A DNA stretch of 64,000 nt from Triglochin maritima (taxonomy: Eukaryota > Streptophyta > Magnoliopsida > Alismatales > Juncaginaceae): positions 34,825,621 to 34,889,620 of the forward strand of contig OY821784.1 of NCBI GenBank assembly GCA_963682175.1, in the 5' to 3' direction. Of the stretch, positions 22,918-35,452 are shown one piece after another; positions within the stretch are counted from its first letter, which is position 1; the number at the start of each line of letters is the position of its first letter. The translations under genes and the position numbers were made by a program. The notes under the pieces are model-generated. The model was not told the DNA's origin. It did no database searches and was given only the letters and a program-made list of their open reading frames with translations.

Positions 22918-25545
22918 ATGTCTCGGAGGTCAGAGAAAGAGTCAGTGGACACCCCGTACTACTCACATCTGTTAAATTACCTTGTTTATTTCAATTAATT
23001 TAAAAAAAATATTTTTGGGTCGGGTGTCTGCGGGAGACGCCCGACCCAACCAGAGGGCGGGGGGAGGCGGTTCCCGTGACCGCCCGATCGTTGGGTCGGG
23101 TGGCTCCCGAGGACGCCGGACCGAAGGAACAGACGACTGCGGGAGACGTCACCCACATAGGGCAGGCGTCTCCGGCAGATGCTTACCGGGCTACCACGTA
23201 GGGTAGGCGTCTCCGACAGACGCCCGGGGTTTTTGTTTTGTTAAAATTGATTATAAATTGTGATAAAATTGAAATAAATTGAATATTTTGTTAATAATGA
23301 GTTAAATTAGTTTAGTAAATTGTTTATTAATTATAAAATGTGATAATTAATAAATAAAGTGATTATTATGTTAGTAATTAGTTGTGTACGATTTTGGTAA
23401 ATGATTATTGAATAATTGTGATAATTGCTAATTAGTTTAATTATTTTAGTAAAATCATTAATAAATTTGTATTTTTAAATTGAATTAATAGTCATCGGGT
23501 TACCGTAGAGGAAAAGGGAAATCAATTCCCTTACGCGCGGTACGTAGTATAGCAGACGAGTCAGGTCCTCGTCATCCACATACACGTGGTATTTCTGCTT
23601 CAGTTAGGAGAGAGAGAGATCTGTTACGTCGTCGTCAGACACCTGGAGTCTTTCGACGACGAGGATGATTCAGATGAGGCGAGGAGTCACGACGACAGTG
23701 ACGATGGGGCCGATACGACTTGGGGCCACAGGAGGAGGCGGTACATCAGTCCGGTCGAGGACGGGGGCGACACTGTGGTCCTTCAGTTGAGTGGGTCATT
23801 ATGAAGGATCGAGGTGGCCGGTTTGTGACCGGTGATTCGAGTTTGTGCACTGCAGACGCTCGAGCTCAGAAGAAGAAGAGGGGTGATGACGAGTCTTCGA
23901 TCATCACGGATATTATTCTCGGTGGTCATGTAGATGGCAACGTCATTCCGAGTTTCGGAGGCCACGTCGCCAGACACATCTGGGATGGCGAGGAGCGAAA
24001 GGTTTTGAAGTGTCATAATCGGCACAGAGCCTGTACGACATCGCAGGCATGGCGTTCAGTGATGACTAAGGATATGACGGTGACCGTCGTTGACAGTGGA
24101 TTGGGTCACTTGCCGTACAACATGTTTTCCTGCATCGACATGCCGTTGATTTCGGCATTCGTGGAGCGGTGGCAGCCTGACACCAACACTTTCCACTTGC
24201 CGTTCGGAGAGATGACGATCATGTTGCATGACGTCTTTCAGATTCTGCACATTCTTGTTGAGGGTCACATGGTCAGTGCGCAGGCGCCGACATCTGAGCT
24301 GAAGTTATATGTATCTGAGTTGCTGGGTGTCAGCCTGGAGGGTCTTGGGCGGGATAGCTCATTTTGGAGTGGCGGTGGTGTTAGTATCGACGTTATGGAC
24401 GAGTGTTGCAGACGAGGGCGACCACCACGGACTAAGGATACGCAGATGACTGCTTATTTCTTCTTACTGCTAGGCTGCGTATTGTTTGTCGACAAGAGCG
24501 GTTCCAGACTGAGTCCACGTGACTTATTGGAGGCGAGGGACCTAGATACCATTGGTGATTACTCATGGGGTCGGCGACATTGGCATATCTGTATCACCAG
24601 CTGGGCATATCTAGTCGTGCTGATTGTGGTCAGATTACGGGTTGTCTTACACTGCTGCAAGCTTAGATATATGAGTATTTTCCTGCTTTCCGCCCACATC
24701 GTGAGCGGAAGATTGTTGAGCGTGGCCATCCTCGTTCGCGTATGTGGACTGTCCGGGGGGAGGATAAGAACGAGAGTCGACTTCTTTCTATTCGTAGACG
24801 GCTAGATCAGATGACTGCATCGCAGGTATATAATGTATATATCATTCACGTTTATTTAAATTTAATTTTATTATTATTAACGTATAAACGTTTAGGTGGA
24901 GTGGTTACCGTATGGTCCCGAGCCTGCTGTAGCTGTGCCGAGGACTACATTTGCCGACATTATTCGTTATAGGGATATCACAGAGCCTTATATACCTAAT
25001 CACGTGTTACGTCAGTTAGGTTACATTCAGGTGATCCCGGTTGACATCCCGACGCCCGAGCATGCAGTACGGTCTACGACTGTGACGATGTACGACGTCA
25101 GGCACAACGTTTCGTCTGCGGAATCGGTTTGGAGGACATTTCCGAGACTATGACGACTACACCTGGCCGATCTGAGTCGTAGCCGCGACCCCTCCACTTG
25201 TGCTCCAGATTATTTGCAGTGGTTCGGTAGGTGCTCACATCCACTACTCGTACGCGGTATCATTCCGAGACCGGAGAGACCACTGGATAGGACATGTGCC
25301 GATGCGGTAAGTTTATCTAATTTTATATTTAATTGTAAAGTATATTTTGTTATTGTACGCTAATTTTTATTTTATATACAGTGGATGAGTAGGGCGATAC
25401 AGTGTACGCAGTCGTTCTTGCGAGAGAGAGAGACGTCATGCCGAGTGAGGCGACGAGACTTGCATGTACAGATTGTGATCGCCTGATCGAGGATTGGAAC
25501 AGCCAGTTGGGCATTTCGGACTATGATTCAGATGCTGAGCTGTAG
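22918..25545 (+). pseudogene. Plant mobile domain (MAIN-like / PP7-long-form-like) gene of the MULE
   Basis: Exon 1 opens at 22918 with MSRRSEKESVDTPYYSHL. Its donor appears lost here, whereas the relative at 31917 keeps ACTG|GTAAAA. The main exon (from about 23490) has an acidic, Arg-rich region. It continues into VIPSFGGHVARHIWD and the PMD core (LGHLPYNMF, FVERWQPDTNTFHLPFGEM, DVFQILHI, GRPPRTKD, FFLLLGCVLFVDKSG). After about 24565 the frame shifts; the correct continuation (SATLAYLYHQLGI) meets a TAG in place of an expected Trp codon near 24664. Later pieces include a spliced EWLPYGPEPAVA segment from about 24897 and a YLQWFGRC segment near 25210. PMD proteins of the MAIN/MAIL group act in chromatin silencing; the role inside a transposon is unknown. 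Confidence 0.8.
23015..23230. repeat. GC-rich GGCGTCT/AGACGCC module, left side of the MULE
   Basis: About 215 bases of strongly GC-rich sequence in an AT-rich setting, with repeated CTGCGGGAGACG, AGGCGTCTCCG and GACGCCCG phrases that are partly self-complementary. It falls in the first intron of the PMD gene. Similar modules occur in every member of this family in the window. Confidence 0.7.
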
Positions 25546-25869
25546 TTGTCTTGCTTTTACTTTCGTTTTGTTGCACTGTTACTACATTTGTTGGTATTTG
25601 CTTATGTTTATTTGTGTACTCTTGTTATTTATTTCTGACGAACATATCTTCTACATATTTCTTTGACTATCGTATTTTTTAATATTTATTTTTCACGAAA
25701 ATATTTTCTACTTATTTCTTTAGATATCAAATAATATTTAAATTTAAAATATGGTAAAAGAACAACACGATATAAGTAGAAATACACGATATATTATACA
25801 AATTACAATCAAAATGTACGACGTAACCGGTTCCAATACTCCATCCTACTTTGGTATTGATCCTCCCAT

Positions 25870-28791
25870 CCAACAACACTCTCATCTCGCATTTGATACC
25901 ATAAGGTCGCTATAGGAGGTACTGGAAATCATCAAGTAATTCCAAACGAATAAAATGTCTGTAACTCCCTAAATGAGCAATGACCAACTCTCTGACAGTC
26001 CTTGTCATGGCAGACGGACACTCCCAAGGTAGAACAGGTAGAACAACGACCCTTCCGTTCCCACAGCGAAATACATGACCGCACACTTGTAAAAATTAGC
26101 AAAAGGAAACAAGTCGGACCAAACCTCCATATAATGATCCTCGCCACAAACTCCCCCGCCCCAATCAATTCGCTGACGAGCCTCTCTCACATTGCCGAAA
26201 TAGACACTCTCATATATAGGATGTGCACCTATCTCATTAGAAATCGCACGACGGGCGTACGACCAGTTCTCCTGACCACCATGAAAGACATCGGCAACAC
26301 ATCGAAATCCACAATTGCCATCAGCACGTACGTCATTCCACCTATCCAGAAATGGTAAAATGATTCCTGGCAGTCTATCATTATATGGGAAGTTGTCCAC
26401 GTCAACCCGTCCGGACACTGTAAGATAGGTAAATAACAATTAATTAAAACAACAAAATTAGGAGATAATATATTCAACCTCATTTAGATTACTGAAATAT
26501 ATTAAATAACATAACAACAAAGATATCGACATACCAGAATATCTTGTACCCGTATTCACGGACGATCGAGACAAATTAGACCGACGACCCCTGCTCCCAG
26601 TACTGCCAGACCGACGACGACCCCTGCTCCCACTACTGCCAGACCGACCACGACCTCACTCAGCAAACTCGAAGGCACTCGGGTCCCGACGTGTCGACTT
26701 TCCCCTAGGTCGACCTCGTACCTTAGTATTTTCTTCGGGTTCTCCATAATTCGACTGATCGGGGTGTAACTGTTCGTATAAAATATGAGAGGCACTACGA
26801 ATTACTGCAAGGTCGCTCTCCGAGATCTCATCCACTAGCTTCCGAAAATGCTCGGCGTCTTGTGGTGACCGATCAACAAACGCTGACATCTGGACTCCTT
26901 CTCCGATAACAAGTGTTTTCCAGAATGGATGAATCTGCTCTAAATAAATTTCATCACCTGACGCCAAACAATCGTACATGGTACAGGCACAAGGAATCCC
27001 ATGTGTTGTCAGGAAAGCACACCCACAACGATATTCAATTTCATCACTTAAGTCCTGTATTCTCTTCAACTCCTGAGTCATTAACGACAAGTAGTGATGC
27101 GAAACTCGGTCATTTATATGCTGAAACAGAGGACCTATGTACTGTGCCAAATTTCGAAGTCTCGAATCTTCAAGAAAGTTCCGAATATTCGTCAGCTGCA
27201 TTTCAAAAGACGAGTTGACGCGGTCGAAAAGAGTGTCGAGAGCGACAGTCGATGTAGTGATCCACTCTTTCAGAGCCGAATGTACATTTTCCACCCTGGA
27301 GTTCATAGTGTTGCCGAAATGAAAAACTTTATTCGTCCAATTCAACACGAATTTTTCCTTATGCACCAACCACGTGTCTTCCACATACTCCGTGAGCACT
27401 TGCCAGGACTTGAAAGAATCTTTCAGATTACAGACTACTCTATCATAATCCGTCTGTGAATCAGAAATCATGACTTTCCTCCACCTTCCACGCCTGAAAA
27501 TCTCTGCAGACTGCTTGTCCTTGCCGAATACGTGGTATGCGTAGTTGTACACGTCTTTGTTGATATGTCAGGTGCATAGTAAATGAGCTGACTCAGGAAA
27601 AACCTCTGTCACTGGTCGCATCAGACCCATCTCCCGGTCCGTAATTATTGCTGTCGGGCTAACAATATCCAATAACAGATCTCGCAACCTCTCCAAAACC
27701 CACCGGTAACTAGACTCGGTCTCATCCTGCAAAATCGCATATCCGACGAGGAAATTCATGTTTGTTGCAGTAACTCCAACCATCTCAAACAAAGGCATCT
27801 TGTACTTGTTCGTCTTATACGTCGAATCCATACATATTACGAATGGGTATGTACGCAACAACTGAACTGAAGTCGGATGTGCCAAAAATGCGTGAGTCAA
27901 GACATTAGTTTCTTCATCTGCCACAATCCAATGCAAATACTTATGCTGCACTGCCTCTCTGAGAAACTGCTGCGTGGGATTCCTGTCTTCAGATTTCGTC
28001 ATCCTCATGTACTCTCTGAAGTTGTAAATGTGTCTTTGATTTGGATTATCGTCCGGAAATTTCTTCTTTACCGCCAACAAAATGTTACAGGGTCTTGCTT
28101 GTGCCTCTGTCATATCACGAAAAATTTGCTTTGCCCCAACACTAAGTCTGCTGACCTGTCGGTGACCCTCTAAATAAACTGTCAATGGGTGGTTGTGCTG
28201 CCCATACATGCTACTAGAAACAATAACTCATCCATCACGATCTCGTCGCTCCACCACTTTTACCAAAAACCGACAACCGCAACCTTTTGTTTTCGTATTC
28301 TTTCGCAGTGCAATACTCGTATCACAAGAACTCGTCTCACGTCTGCAATTACATCTGAGGTAACAATCCATCCGGTTATCTGCTTTTGGTTTGTACGATG
28401 ATATAACCAAAAAAATTCGGCTCCTATTGCAATTTGTTTCGCCCATTTACAACCTTCCTCGATTGTTGTAAATATTTCTTTATTGTCAAAACGCTCACTG
28501 TAATCTACTCCATCACCACCGAAATCTTGCAACGGAACCTGAAAAATTTGAATTTAACAAAAAATTAAAAAAAAACAAAAAAACACGGGTGTCTGCCTAA
28601 GCCGCCTCCACCTCTGTGGAGGCGTGCATCTAAGCCGCCTCCATCTAGGTGGAGGCCAAACGCGTCCACCTATGTGGAGGCGGCCTATCCAGACGCCTCC
28701 ACCTGGGTGGAGGCGGCTTAGGCAGACGCCCGAGTCGGGAAAACAATTCCGCCCCCGTTACCTCGCCGGATTCTGGTGCTTCGCCAGACAT
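25870..28791 (-). pseudogene. MULE transposase with C-terminal OTU cysteine-protease domain
   Basis: Exon 1 (28791-28762) encodes MSGEAPESGE and ends at GAG|GTAACG. Exon 2 starts at 28538. The N-terminal part has a FAR1-like Cys-rich region (KTKGCGCRFLVKVVERR) and YGQHNHPLTVY. The DDE core shows VICMDSTYKTNKYKMP and AIITDREMGLM, and is followed by a SWIM-like CGCAF...GIPCAC. After an Arg/Gly/Ser-rich linker a separate exon from about 26420 encodes an OTU domain with the DGNC catalytic motif (ADGNCGFRCVADVFHGG) and a downstream HFIRLEL that could hold the catalytic His. Damage: a frameshift near 28400, a TGA at about 28228, a TGA in place of Trp at about 27568, a TGA near 26656 and a frame change near 26010. 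Transposase cuts and joins element ends; OTU domains are deubiquitinase-like. Confidence 0.82.
28585..28740. repeat. GC-rich CCGCCTCCACC module, right side of the MULE
   Basis: Four to five degenerate units combining CCGCCTCCACCT with GTGGAGGCGG, able to pair with each other. They lie within the first intron of the transposase gene, between exon 1 (ending 28762) and exon 2 (starting 28538). Confidence 0.7.
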
Positions 28792-28953
28792 TTTCGTGGT
28801 GTTGGTACTGGGAATTTGAGTAAAACTGAGTCAAACACCTTGTTTAAAGACACGGGACGAAATCAGTATTAATTGATTTGTTAAGGGCAAAAATGTCATT
28901 TTTGGGACGATTTAAGTAGTTTTCCGGCGACGAATAGTAGTTCCCTATATATT

Positions 28954-29445
28954 TTGATACAATACTTGGTACAATATATATTTTGATATATATATTGTAC
29001 TAATACTTAGAGATATTTTGTATGTATTTTAATAATGTAATTAAATATCGTACACTCATAATAATAGTTATCACATTTTCATACATATTAATTTAATTAA
29101 CTTTACATCTATTGGTTTGGTCTTTCCAAATTACAAAAAAAAATCTAATAGAATTCAAATTAATACATACAAGACATAATTATCTATACACCTATTCCTT
29201 AGATCACAAATTGTATTTTATATCTAATACAAATACAAATATGCAATCGAATTACTATATCTATTACAATCAGAATATAGCTTATAAATCTCCTGAAACA
29301 TCGAAAAATTTAAACAAACGAGATCTCAAGACAATGGTCATTAAAAGAAAATGTTACTCATAAATATAATCAGTCGGTGCACCACAATACAACAGAGTTT
29401 ATCAAAATATATGATTACATCAATACAACGAAAAACAGATACAAG
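28954..29445. other. AT-rich gene-free stretch
   Basis: A short near-palindromic TATATATTGTAC region lies at about 28955-29000, next to the MULE target site. Nothing else is recognised. Confidence 0.4.
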
Positions 29446-32066
29446 TAATCATGAAGAGTCCGAAGAGGATCTTGACTCCAAAATTTGTGCACCCGCTGTC
29501 ACCACTCGACAGAACTTACTGCGGTCCTGAAACACGAGTCAACAACAATGCCTGAGTTTCCCATTAGGAAACCCCGTATGCCAAGTTCACCAATGAATGC
29601 AACAGTACGGTAATAAACCTATCATAATAGTAGCATGTCATGTCATCATCTGCAATGCAACAAATCCCCTCCAATGGTAAAATAGGACCTCAGACCCTCG
29701 ACAACAACAAATACTCTCAAAGGATCAACAAGGACATCAGTCCAGCAACAACAACGAGTCTCCCTCGGAAACCTACCGTAGGCACATACGGTCTTACAGA
29801 CAGTACGCGACGCACCCCTACACGCGACTACTCGAGGCAAAGGGATCAGTGAGGAGCGTCCGCACTTCCACGTAAGGTAACCCTCTAGTCTACACCACCC
29901 CCAACGAAGTCGTAGCTCGGTCGGTCCAAACACTCCCCGATAGGTGCCCAATCGAATAATCATCGCCGGAACAACAACGACGACATCGACGACACAACAT
30001 CGGCGGTACAACATACGTCCGGCACAACATCAGAGACAACCACAATCTGGAACATCGTCGGCAACGTCATCGCCGGCAAAAACCTTAGCGACATCGCCGG
30101 CACAACCTCGGTGATACAACATACGTCCGACACAACATCGGACGGGTCCAGACCGTAGTCTGCAGGGTCATCATGCTCCATGAGTCATGCATCAACGTGC
30201 ATTGGGATCAGCGATCCCTCAGGTCTGCTACTCTAAAGAGAGTCAAGCAATAACACGCCACACCACAATCCATCAACGGAGGTGGCATGACCCAAGTATC
30301 CACACTCTTCCACACGACTGTCCCTAGGCAGGCACGAGCAACGTACAAGCGACGGTCTCATGGTGCGAGCGTCTGACTATGAATGGAATGGAGTCGCCCC
30401 TCGCTCTTATCTTCGGTCCGGAGAGCCTACATACGTGAACAAGGATGACCCGACTTAATGATTTTCCGCTCCCGATGCGGGCGGAAAGGAGTAAAATACT
30501 CATATATCCAAGCCTGTAGCAGCGTAAGACAACCTGCAATACCAACAATCAGCACGACTCGCTATCCCCAACCGGCGATACAAGTAAGTCAACGTCGCCG
30601 ACCCCCATGAGTACTAACCAATGGTATCTGGGTCTCTAGCCTCCAATAAGTCGTGTGGTCTGACTCTGCAACCGCTCTTGTTGACAAACAAGACGCATCC
30701 GAGCAGTAAGAACAGGTAGGCACTCACCTGCCTATCCTCAGTCGGCGGTGGTCGTCCCCATCTGCAAAAGTCATCAACAGCGTCGATGCTAAAGCCACCG
30801 CCACTGCAAAATAGGATATCCCTCCCAAGACCATCGACCATCACCCCGAGCAACTCCGATACATAACTCTTCAGCTCCGGCGTCGATACCTGAGCACTCA
30901 CAATACGACCCTCAACAGGAATGTGCAGAATCTGGAAGATGTCATGTAACTTGATCGACATCTCTCTGAAAGGCAAGTGGAAAGAGTTGGTGTCAGGCTG
31001 CCACCGTTCCACAAACGTAGAAATAAACGACATGTCAAGGCAATGGAACATGTTGTAAGGCAAGTGACCCAATTCGCTATCAGTAATGACCATCGTGATA
31101 TCATCGCCCAAAACTGAGTGTCAACCCCGCAATGTAGTACAACCTCTGTGCCAATTATGACACTTTAGCATCTTCCAATCCTTACCCTCCCAAATGCGTA
31201 TGGCGATGTGGCCTCCGAAACTCGGAATGACGTTGTCATCTAAAGGACCACAAGACATCACAACAGTCACAATCCAAGAATCATCCTCAACCTTCTTCTT
31301 CTGAGCTCGGGCATCTGCAGTGCACGAACTCGAATCACCGATCACAAACCTACCACCTCTATCATTCCGAATGACCCACTCAGCAGAAGAAAAACTATCA
31401 TGTCGCCCCCGTCCTCTACCATATTTTTGCCTCTCCTCCTGTCGCTCCAACTCCAACCCATATTGACCCCCATCGTCACTCTCCACCTCATCTGAATCCT
31501 CCTCGACGTTGAAAGAATCATCACGTGTCTTACGACGACGTAAAGTATCTCTCTCCCTCCTAACCAAAGCAGATATACTTCGTCTACGTGGATGACGATG
31601 TGCTAAATCCTCTTCGTAAACATGTACAACGCGTAATGGTATGTATTTTCCTCTTCCTCCGCAGTAACCCGATGATTATTAATTAAATTTTAGATATAAA
31701 ATGTTGTTACATGGATTTAAGCATATAAATTAACAAATTTATTAAAAATTAACTAATTATCAATTAATACTAATTATTACTTATAAAAAATAAAAAATAA
31801 AATATGGGAGGGGCGTCTGCGGGAGACGCCTCCCCCATTGGGAAATGAAATGATACATTTTACCAGTTTCGAGTACACTAGGGCGTCCGCTGGTTCCTTT
31901 TCTGACATCCGAGACATTCTTCTTGATGATTATGAGAGAAAGATGAAGAGAGAGTGGTGGTAGGAGAGTGAAATGAAGAGATACATAAGTAGAAATGAGA
32001 GAATTACAAAACAGTAATTCGTACAAACGATTTAAGTAATTTTGGGATGACGTTTAGTAGTTCAGC
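29446..32066 (-). mobile_element. Truncated second copy of the PMD/OTU MULE family
   Basis: Only the right terminal repeat is present. Read inward it starts GCTGAACTACTAAACGTC and continues with a TTACTTAAATCG core at about 32028-32066. The PMD gene runs leftward from it and then decays. No transposase and no left end are found before 29446, so the left boundary is approximate. Confidence 0.7.
29960..31917 (-). pseudogene. Plant mobile domain gene of the truncated MULE
   Basis: Exon 1 begins at 31917 (MSRMSEKEPADALVYSKL) and ends at an ACTG|GTAAAA donor. The main exon, from about 31677, carries RRRKTRDD, an acidic region and VIPSFGGHIAIRIWEG. The PMD core follows (LGHLPYNMFHCLDM, FVERWQPDTNSFHLPF, HDIFQILHIPVEG). 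A break near 31120 and another near 30614 interrupt the frame. About 30000-30140 is a low-complexity tail built of CATCGCCGGCACAAC-like repeats. It aligns residue for residue with the neighbouring MULE's PMD gene. Confidence 0.78.
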
Positions 32067-32907
32067 AAATAAATTGCTTCGACTTTAAAAAATAGTGATA
32101 CCAAACAAAAGAATGGAAAAATCATTTCTTTCTTAGGTCAATTCCCAAATTTGATAACCAATCACAAGAAAGGAATCGTAATTCCACTCCCATCCCCACC
32201 TTGATTCAATTCCCACTTCCATTCCGTTCCGGTCTGAGTATATTCCAGCGTACGGACGACACGCCGAAGATAACCCTGCAAAAGGTATCGAACATGGTCA
32301 ACATCTCTAATATACAAGACTACCAAAATGATGTGTTGTGGTTTTAATATATTGTTTATGCAAGTGCACGACTGCCTTTATAGCCATGGTAAACACGGGT
32401 CAATCCACCGGGAGAATGTAATTTAATTCACTCCTCGTACTTGTTTGGGACGATAAGATGATTTGGTTGGTTTCTAAACTAGTTATTCTATGAATGCAAA
32501 AATTAAACTAATTAATTAATCTAATTTAGTGTAAGCGTATAGAAATTCAGAATTAAAATTCTTAGGAGTAGAGATTATAATAAACCGATAATAAACATAT
32601 TGTTTCAGTTTTGAATTTAGCACTTATCATTAAATTAAATTGTGATGACAAATATGAACGAGACATTATCCTAAACGGCCATCTAGAAGAGCATGCATGA
32701 ATAACATTGATGGACTTTCAAGCATCAAAACATAGAAAGCTAGTATTAGAATAAGAAAGAAATAATACATGCATCATAATTAAACTTAAAATTTATTTTA
32801 GCTCAAGATTCCAACACATAACATTTCATAAGTTAATTTAATTTAAATGATCCAAGGTTCGAGTAACGGAACGAGAGAAATGTCATTGTCCCGTACGGTA
32901 CCTGGTC
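32067..32907. other. Gene-free stretch
   Basis: Contains a GCAAGTGCACGAC phrase near 32349 followed by an ACACGGGTCAATCCACCGGGAG phrase. A similar pair recurs at 59096-59160, so both may be pieces of one dispersed repeat. No gene is seen. Confidence 0.4.
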
Positions 32908-33338
32908 ACTTGTAAACGAGGCGGGTAATACCCGTATACATGGTCACCTGCTCTTGTCGGGTATGGGTACAAAAAATCAAACTTGTTTAAAAATCTAAAT
33001 CCGTTTACCCGGTTTATATATGGGTCAGGTACGAGTATACACATCACTCGTACTTGTTTACCTGTATACCCGTTAAGATATATTATATATTTATATATAT
33101 TATATATCTTTATATACTACATATTATATTTTTTTATATAATATATTTTTAAATATCATACATCATTTTTTAATATTATTTAGCATATTTTTTATATATT
33201 ATCTATTATACCCGCCTACCCGCCCTGTACCCACTAACTTATCAGGTACGGGTCGGATACGGGTACAATTTGTTTGGACTGGGTATATACCCTTACCCGC
33301 TAATTTAGCCGAATACCCGACCAGTTTACACCCCTAAA
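32908..33338. mobile_element. MITE-like element with GGGTGTAAAC ends and an AT-rich core
   Basis: The left end (CTTGTAAACGAGGCGGGTA) and the inverted right end (GGGTGTAAACTGGTCGGGTA) match imperfectly. The interior is made of GGGTAC/GTACCC phrases around a TATATA core at 33070-33210. No coding sequence is present. Confidence 0.5.
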
Positions 33339-33846
33339 ATAAAATAAAATAATGTCATACTCAAGAAATTTATCTCATGATCGTATAAACACATCCTAAC
33401 AATCAATTAAGAATGAAATAGACATTAATCTATACGGGATATACATACACAATTAAATATGAAATTAATTTAAAGCAGATGAAATCATGCGAGTAACCAT
33501 TGACTACCTAGAAATAACGAAAAAAAGATGGGAAGAGCTCCAAGACACGATCCACGACAACGACACGACAATAGTTCACCACTGGAGAAGAATATCGGGC
33601 AAACTGCCTGAACCCAGTCCTTCTCACGTTGGCCTCATGATCATGAGCATGCCCCCCTCTTCTTTAGCAAACCTTCCCCTCTGTCGTCATCTCACGGCTA
33701 TTGACACCTTTTTGTCGTCGCCTTCAAGCACAATACCTAAACCAATGCTTCTACCACCTTAACAACTGCTAACCATGCATAAATGTCATACCAACAAATG
33801 CATTTGTGCATAATTAATTTGGAGACCTAGTTTATTAAGGTGGTGG
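33339..33846. other. Gene-free stretch
   Basis: An open frame at 33487-33762 has no recognisable domain or coding bias and is not called. Nothing else is seen. Confidence 0.4.
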
Positions 33847-34468
33847 CACTAATGCAGAATAGGGAATATACGTCGGATATACGGCTTCTATACGTCGGCT
33901 ATTGGCGTTCCATAAATCGACGTCTATCTATGGGAATCGAGTCTGACAGCTGTAGTGGCGGAGGTCGGCCGAGGTTAGGGTCGAATGGGGTCAGGTTTGG
34001 GTTTAGGTTAGGTTGTGTTTTTTATTTCGAGAAAAGTGAGACCTATAGATGTTGGCTATAGAACCCACACGACGTCTATACTCCTTTATGGGATATAGAC
34101 GTCGATCATAAAGACCACACGACGTCTATATTATAGGCGTCAGATAATTTGAAAACTGACATGTATACCCCTTATGGAGAATAGGCATCGGCCAATTGGA
34201 ACAAGGGACGCCTATTCTGATTAAATTTTGGATTTGAGTTACAATTACATGAGTTATATTAGTTTAAATGAGTTTAAAATCTTGGTTCCTTTTTTTATTT
34301 TTTAACATTTTTGAAACGAGGTATAGACGTCGGTTATTAAAAAATCGACGTCGAGATGTGAGTATAGACGTCGGTTACCTGTAAACACGACGTATATACC
34401 TATAGACATCACATTTATGGGTGACCAACATGTATTGGGTGACACTTATTCCCTATTCTGCGTTAGTG
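33847..34468. mobile_element. Non-autonomous CACTA element, 622 bp
   Basis: It starts CACTAATGCAGAATAGGGAA and ends in the inverse (CCCTATTCTGCGTTAGTG). Subterminal TATAGACGTCGG / CCGACGTCTATA-type repeats occur in both orientations, as in CACTA elements. The flanking 3-mers (tgg / tga) match at two of three positions. No transposase is encoded. Confidence 0.75.
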
Positions 34469-35199
34469 TGATGGTGTTGGCCGGTTTGGTATTAGGTTTT
34501 GAAAACTTTACAAATTAATGACCCAATACTCCAGTAGTAGTACGGAGTCAAAAACCCAAAAGTTTTGGGTTATTTGTTACCAATGATTGCAGGTCATGAG
34601 AGTTGTTGGAAAATTACAATATCTTTCTTGTTTATTTTTTGGTGTGCCAGAAGCACACACTACAAATTATCATGAAAACAAAAGTACAAGCATTGGACTA
34701 AAAATTGTGCAAATAAGAAGTATGAAATAAAGGACTTCAACGAGACGAAACAAGCCCAATAGTGCCTAAATAAAATCATCTCTTATATTGATTATGGATG
34801 TCATCATTGATTTTTTATTGTGAAGCTTTAGATAACTTTGTTGACTTCTCTCAAACGAACAAAAATGAGGTCAACTTTGTCGACCGATTTGCAAAATAAA
34901 TGAGAATCTCTCTCTTGTTAGAGTATCTCTCAAATATAGATCACTTTGGGATATCAAAAATGGTAAAATTATTGAACACTTCTTATTGCTCATATTTATG
35001 TTTGATATAATTTAGACATGGTTTATCAACATGCATATCTGCCAATTTTTTTATATCAATATCATATTATAAATACTCACTTACTTTACTTGTACAATAA
35101 TGAATAGATTGTTTTCGCTCCTGCGATTTAAATCTCATGAAGAGCTAAGTTTTTATTATCAAATCCAATAATATTATATGTGTTTGCGTGTGTGTGATG
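34469..35199. other. AT-rich gene-free stretch
   Basis: No gene, repeat or RNA signal recognised. Confidence 0.4.
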
Positions 35200-35260
35200 T
35201 ACATTTTCTGGCATTAGGGGAAAAGGTAGAAGCTTAATGAATGCCAACAAAATATACTAT

Positions 35261-35452
35261 ATTGAACCTGAAGTTCATGAAATAGCAGTAAACATACAAG
35301 TATGATTGAACTTGAAGTTCATAAGAGAACATACGTACAAGTATGATTAAACCTGAAGTTCAAAAGAATATACGTACAAGTATGATTGAACCTGAAGTTC
35401 ATAAAAGAATACATATGTAAAAGTATGATTGAACCTGATGTTCATAAAATAA
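35261..35452 (+). repeat. Degenerate tandem repeat of about 55 bp
   Basis: Four to five units, each built on ATTGAACCTGAAGTTCAT, then a variable AAAAGAATAC stretch and GTACAAGTATG. Units differ by small indels. Confidence 0.75.

Larger units (their letters stand above)
22771..28944. mobile_element. Mutator-like element (MULE) carrying PMD and transposase-OTU genes, 6.2 kb
   Basis: The terminal inverted repeats share CTATTCGTCGCC followed by G(T/G)AAAACTACTTAAATCG. Flanking 9-mers agree at 8 of 9 positions (22762-22770 and 28945-28953), the MULE target-duplication size. Two convergent genes fill it: a plant-mobile-domain gene rightward from the left end and a DDE transposase fused to an OTU protease domain leftward from the right end. 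Both carry stops and frame changes, so this copy is dead. GC-rich palindromic modules lie just inside each end. Confidence 0.85.

Noticed and set aside
23720..24805. Treating the 361-codon frame as an intact PMD protein
   Set aside because: After about 24565 the frame no longer matches the family; the true continuation is in another frame and contains a stop.
33487..33762. Possible small gene of 91 codons
   Set aside because: No homology I recognise, no splice or promoter context and weak coding character.
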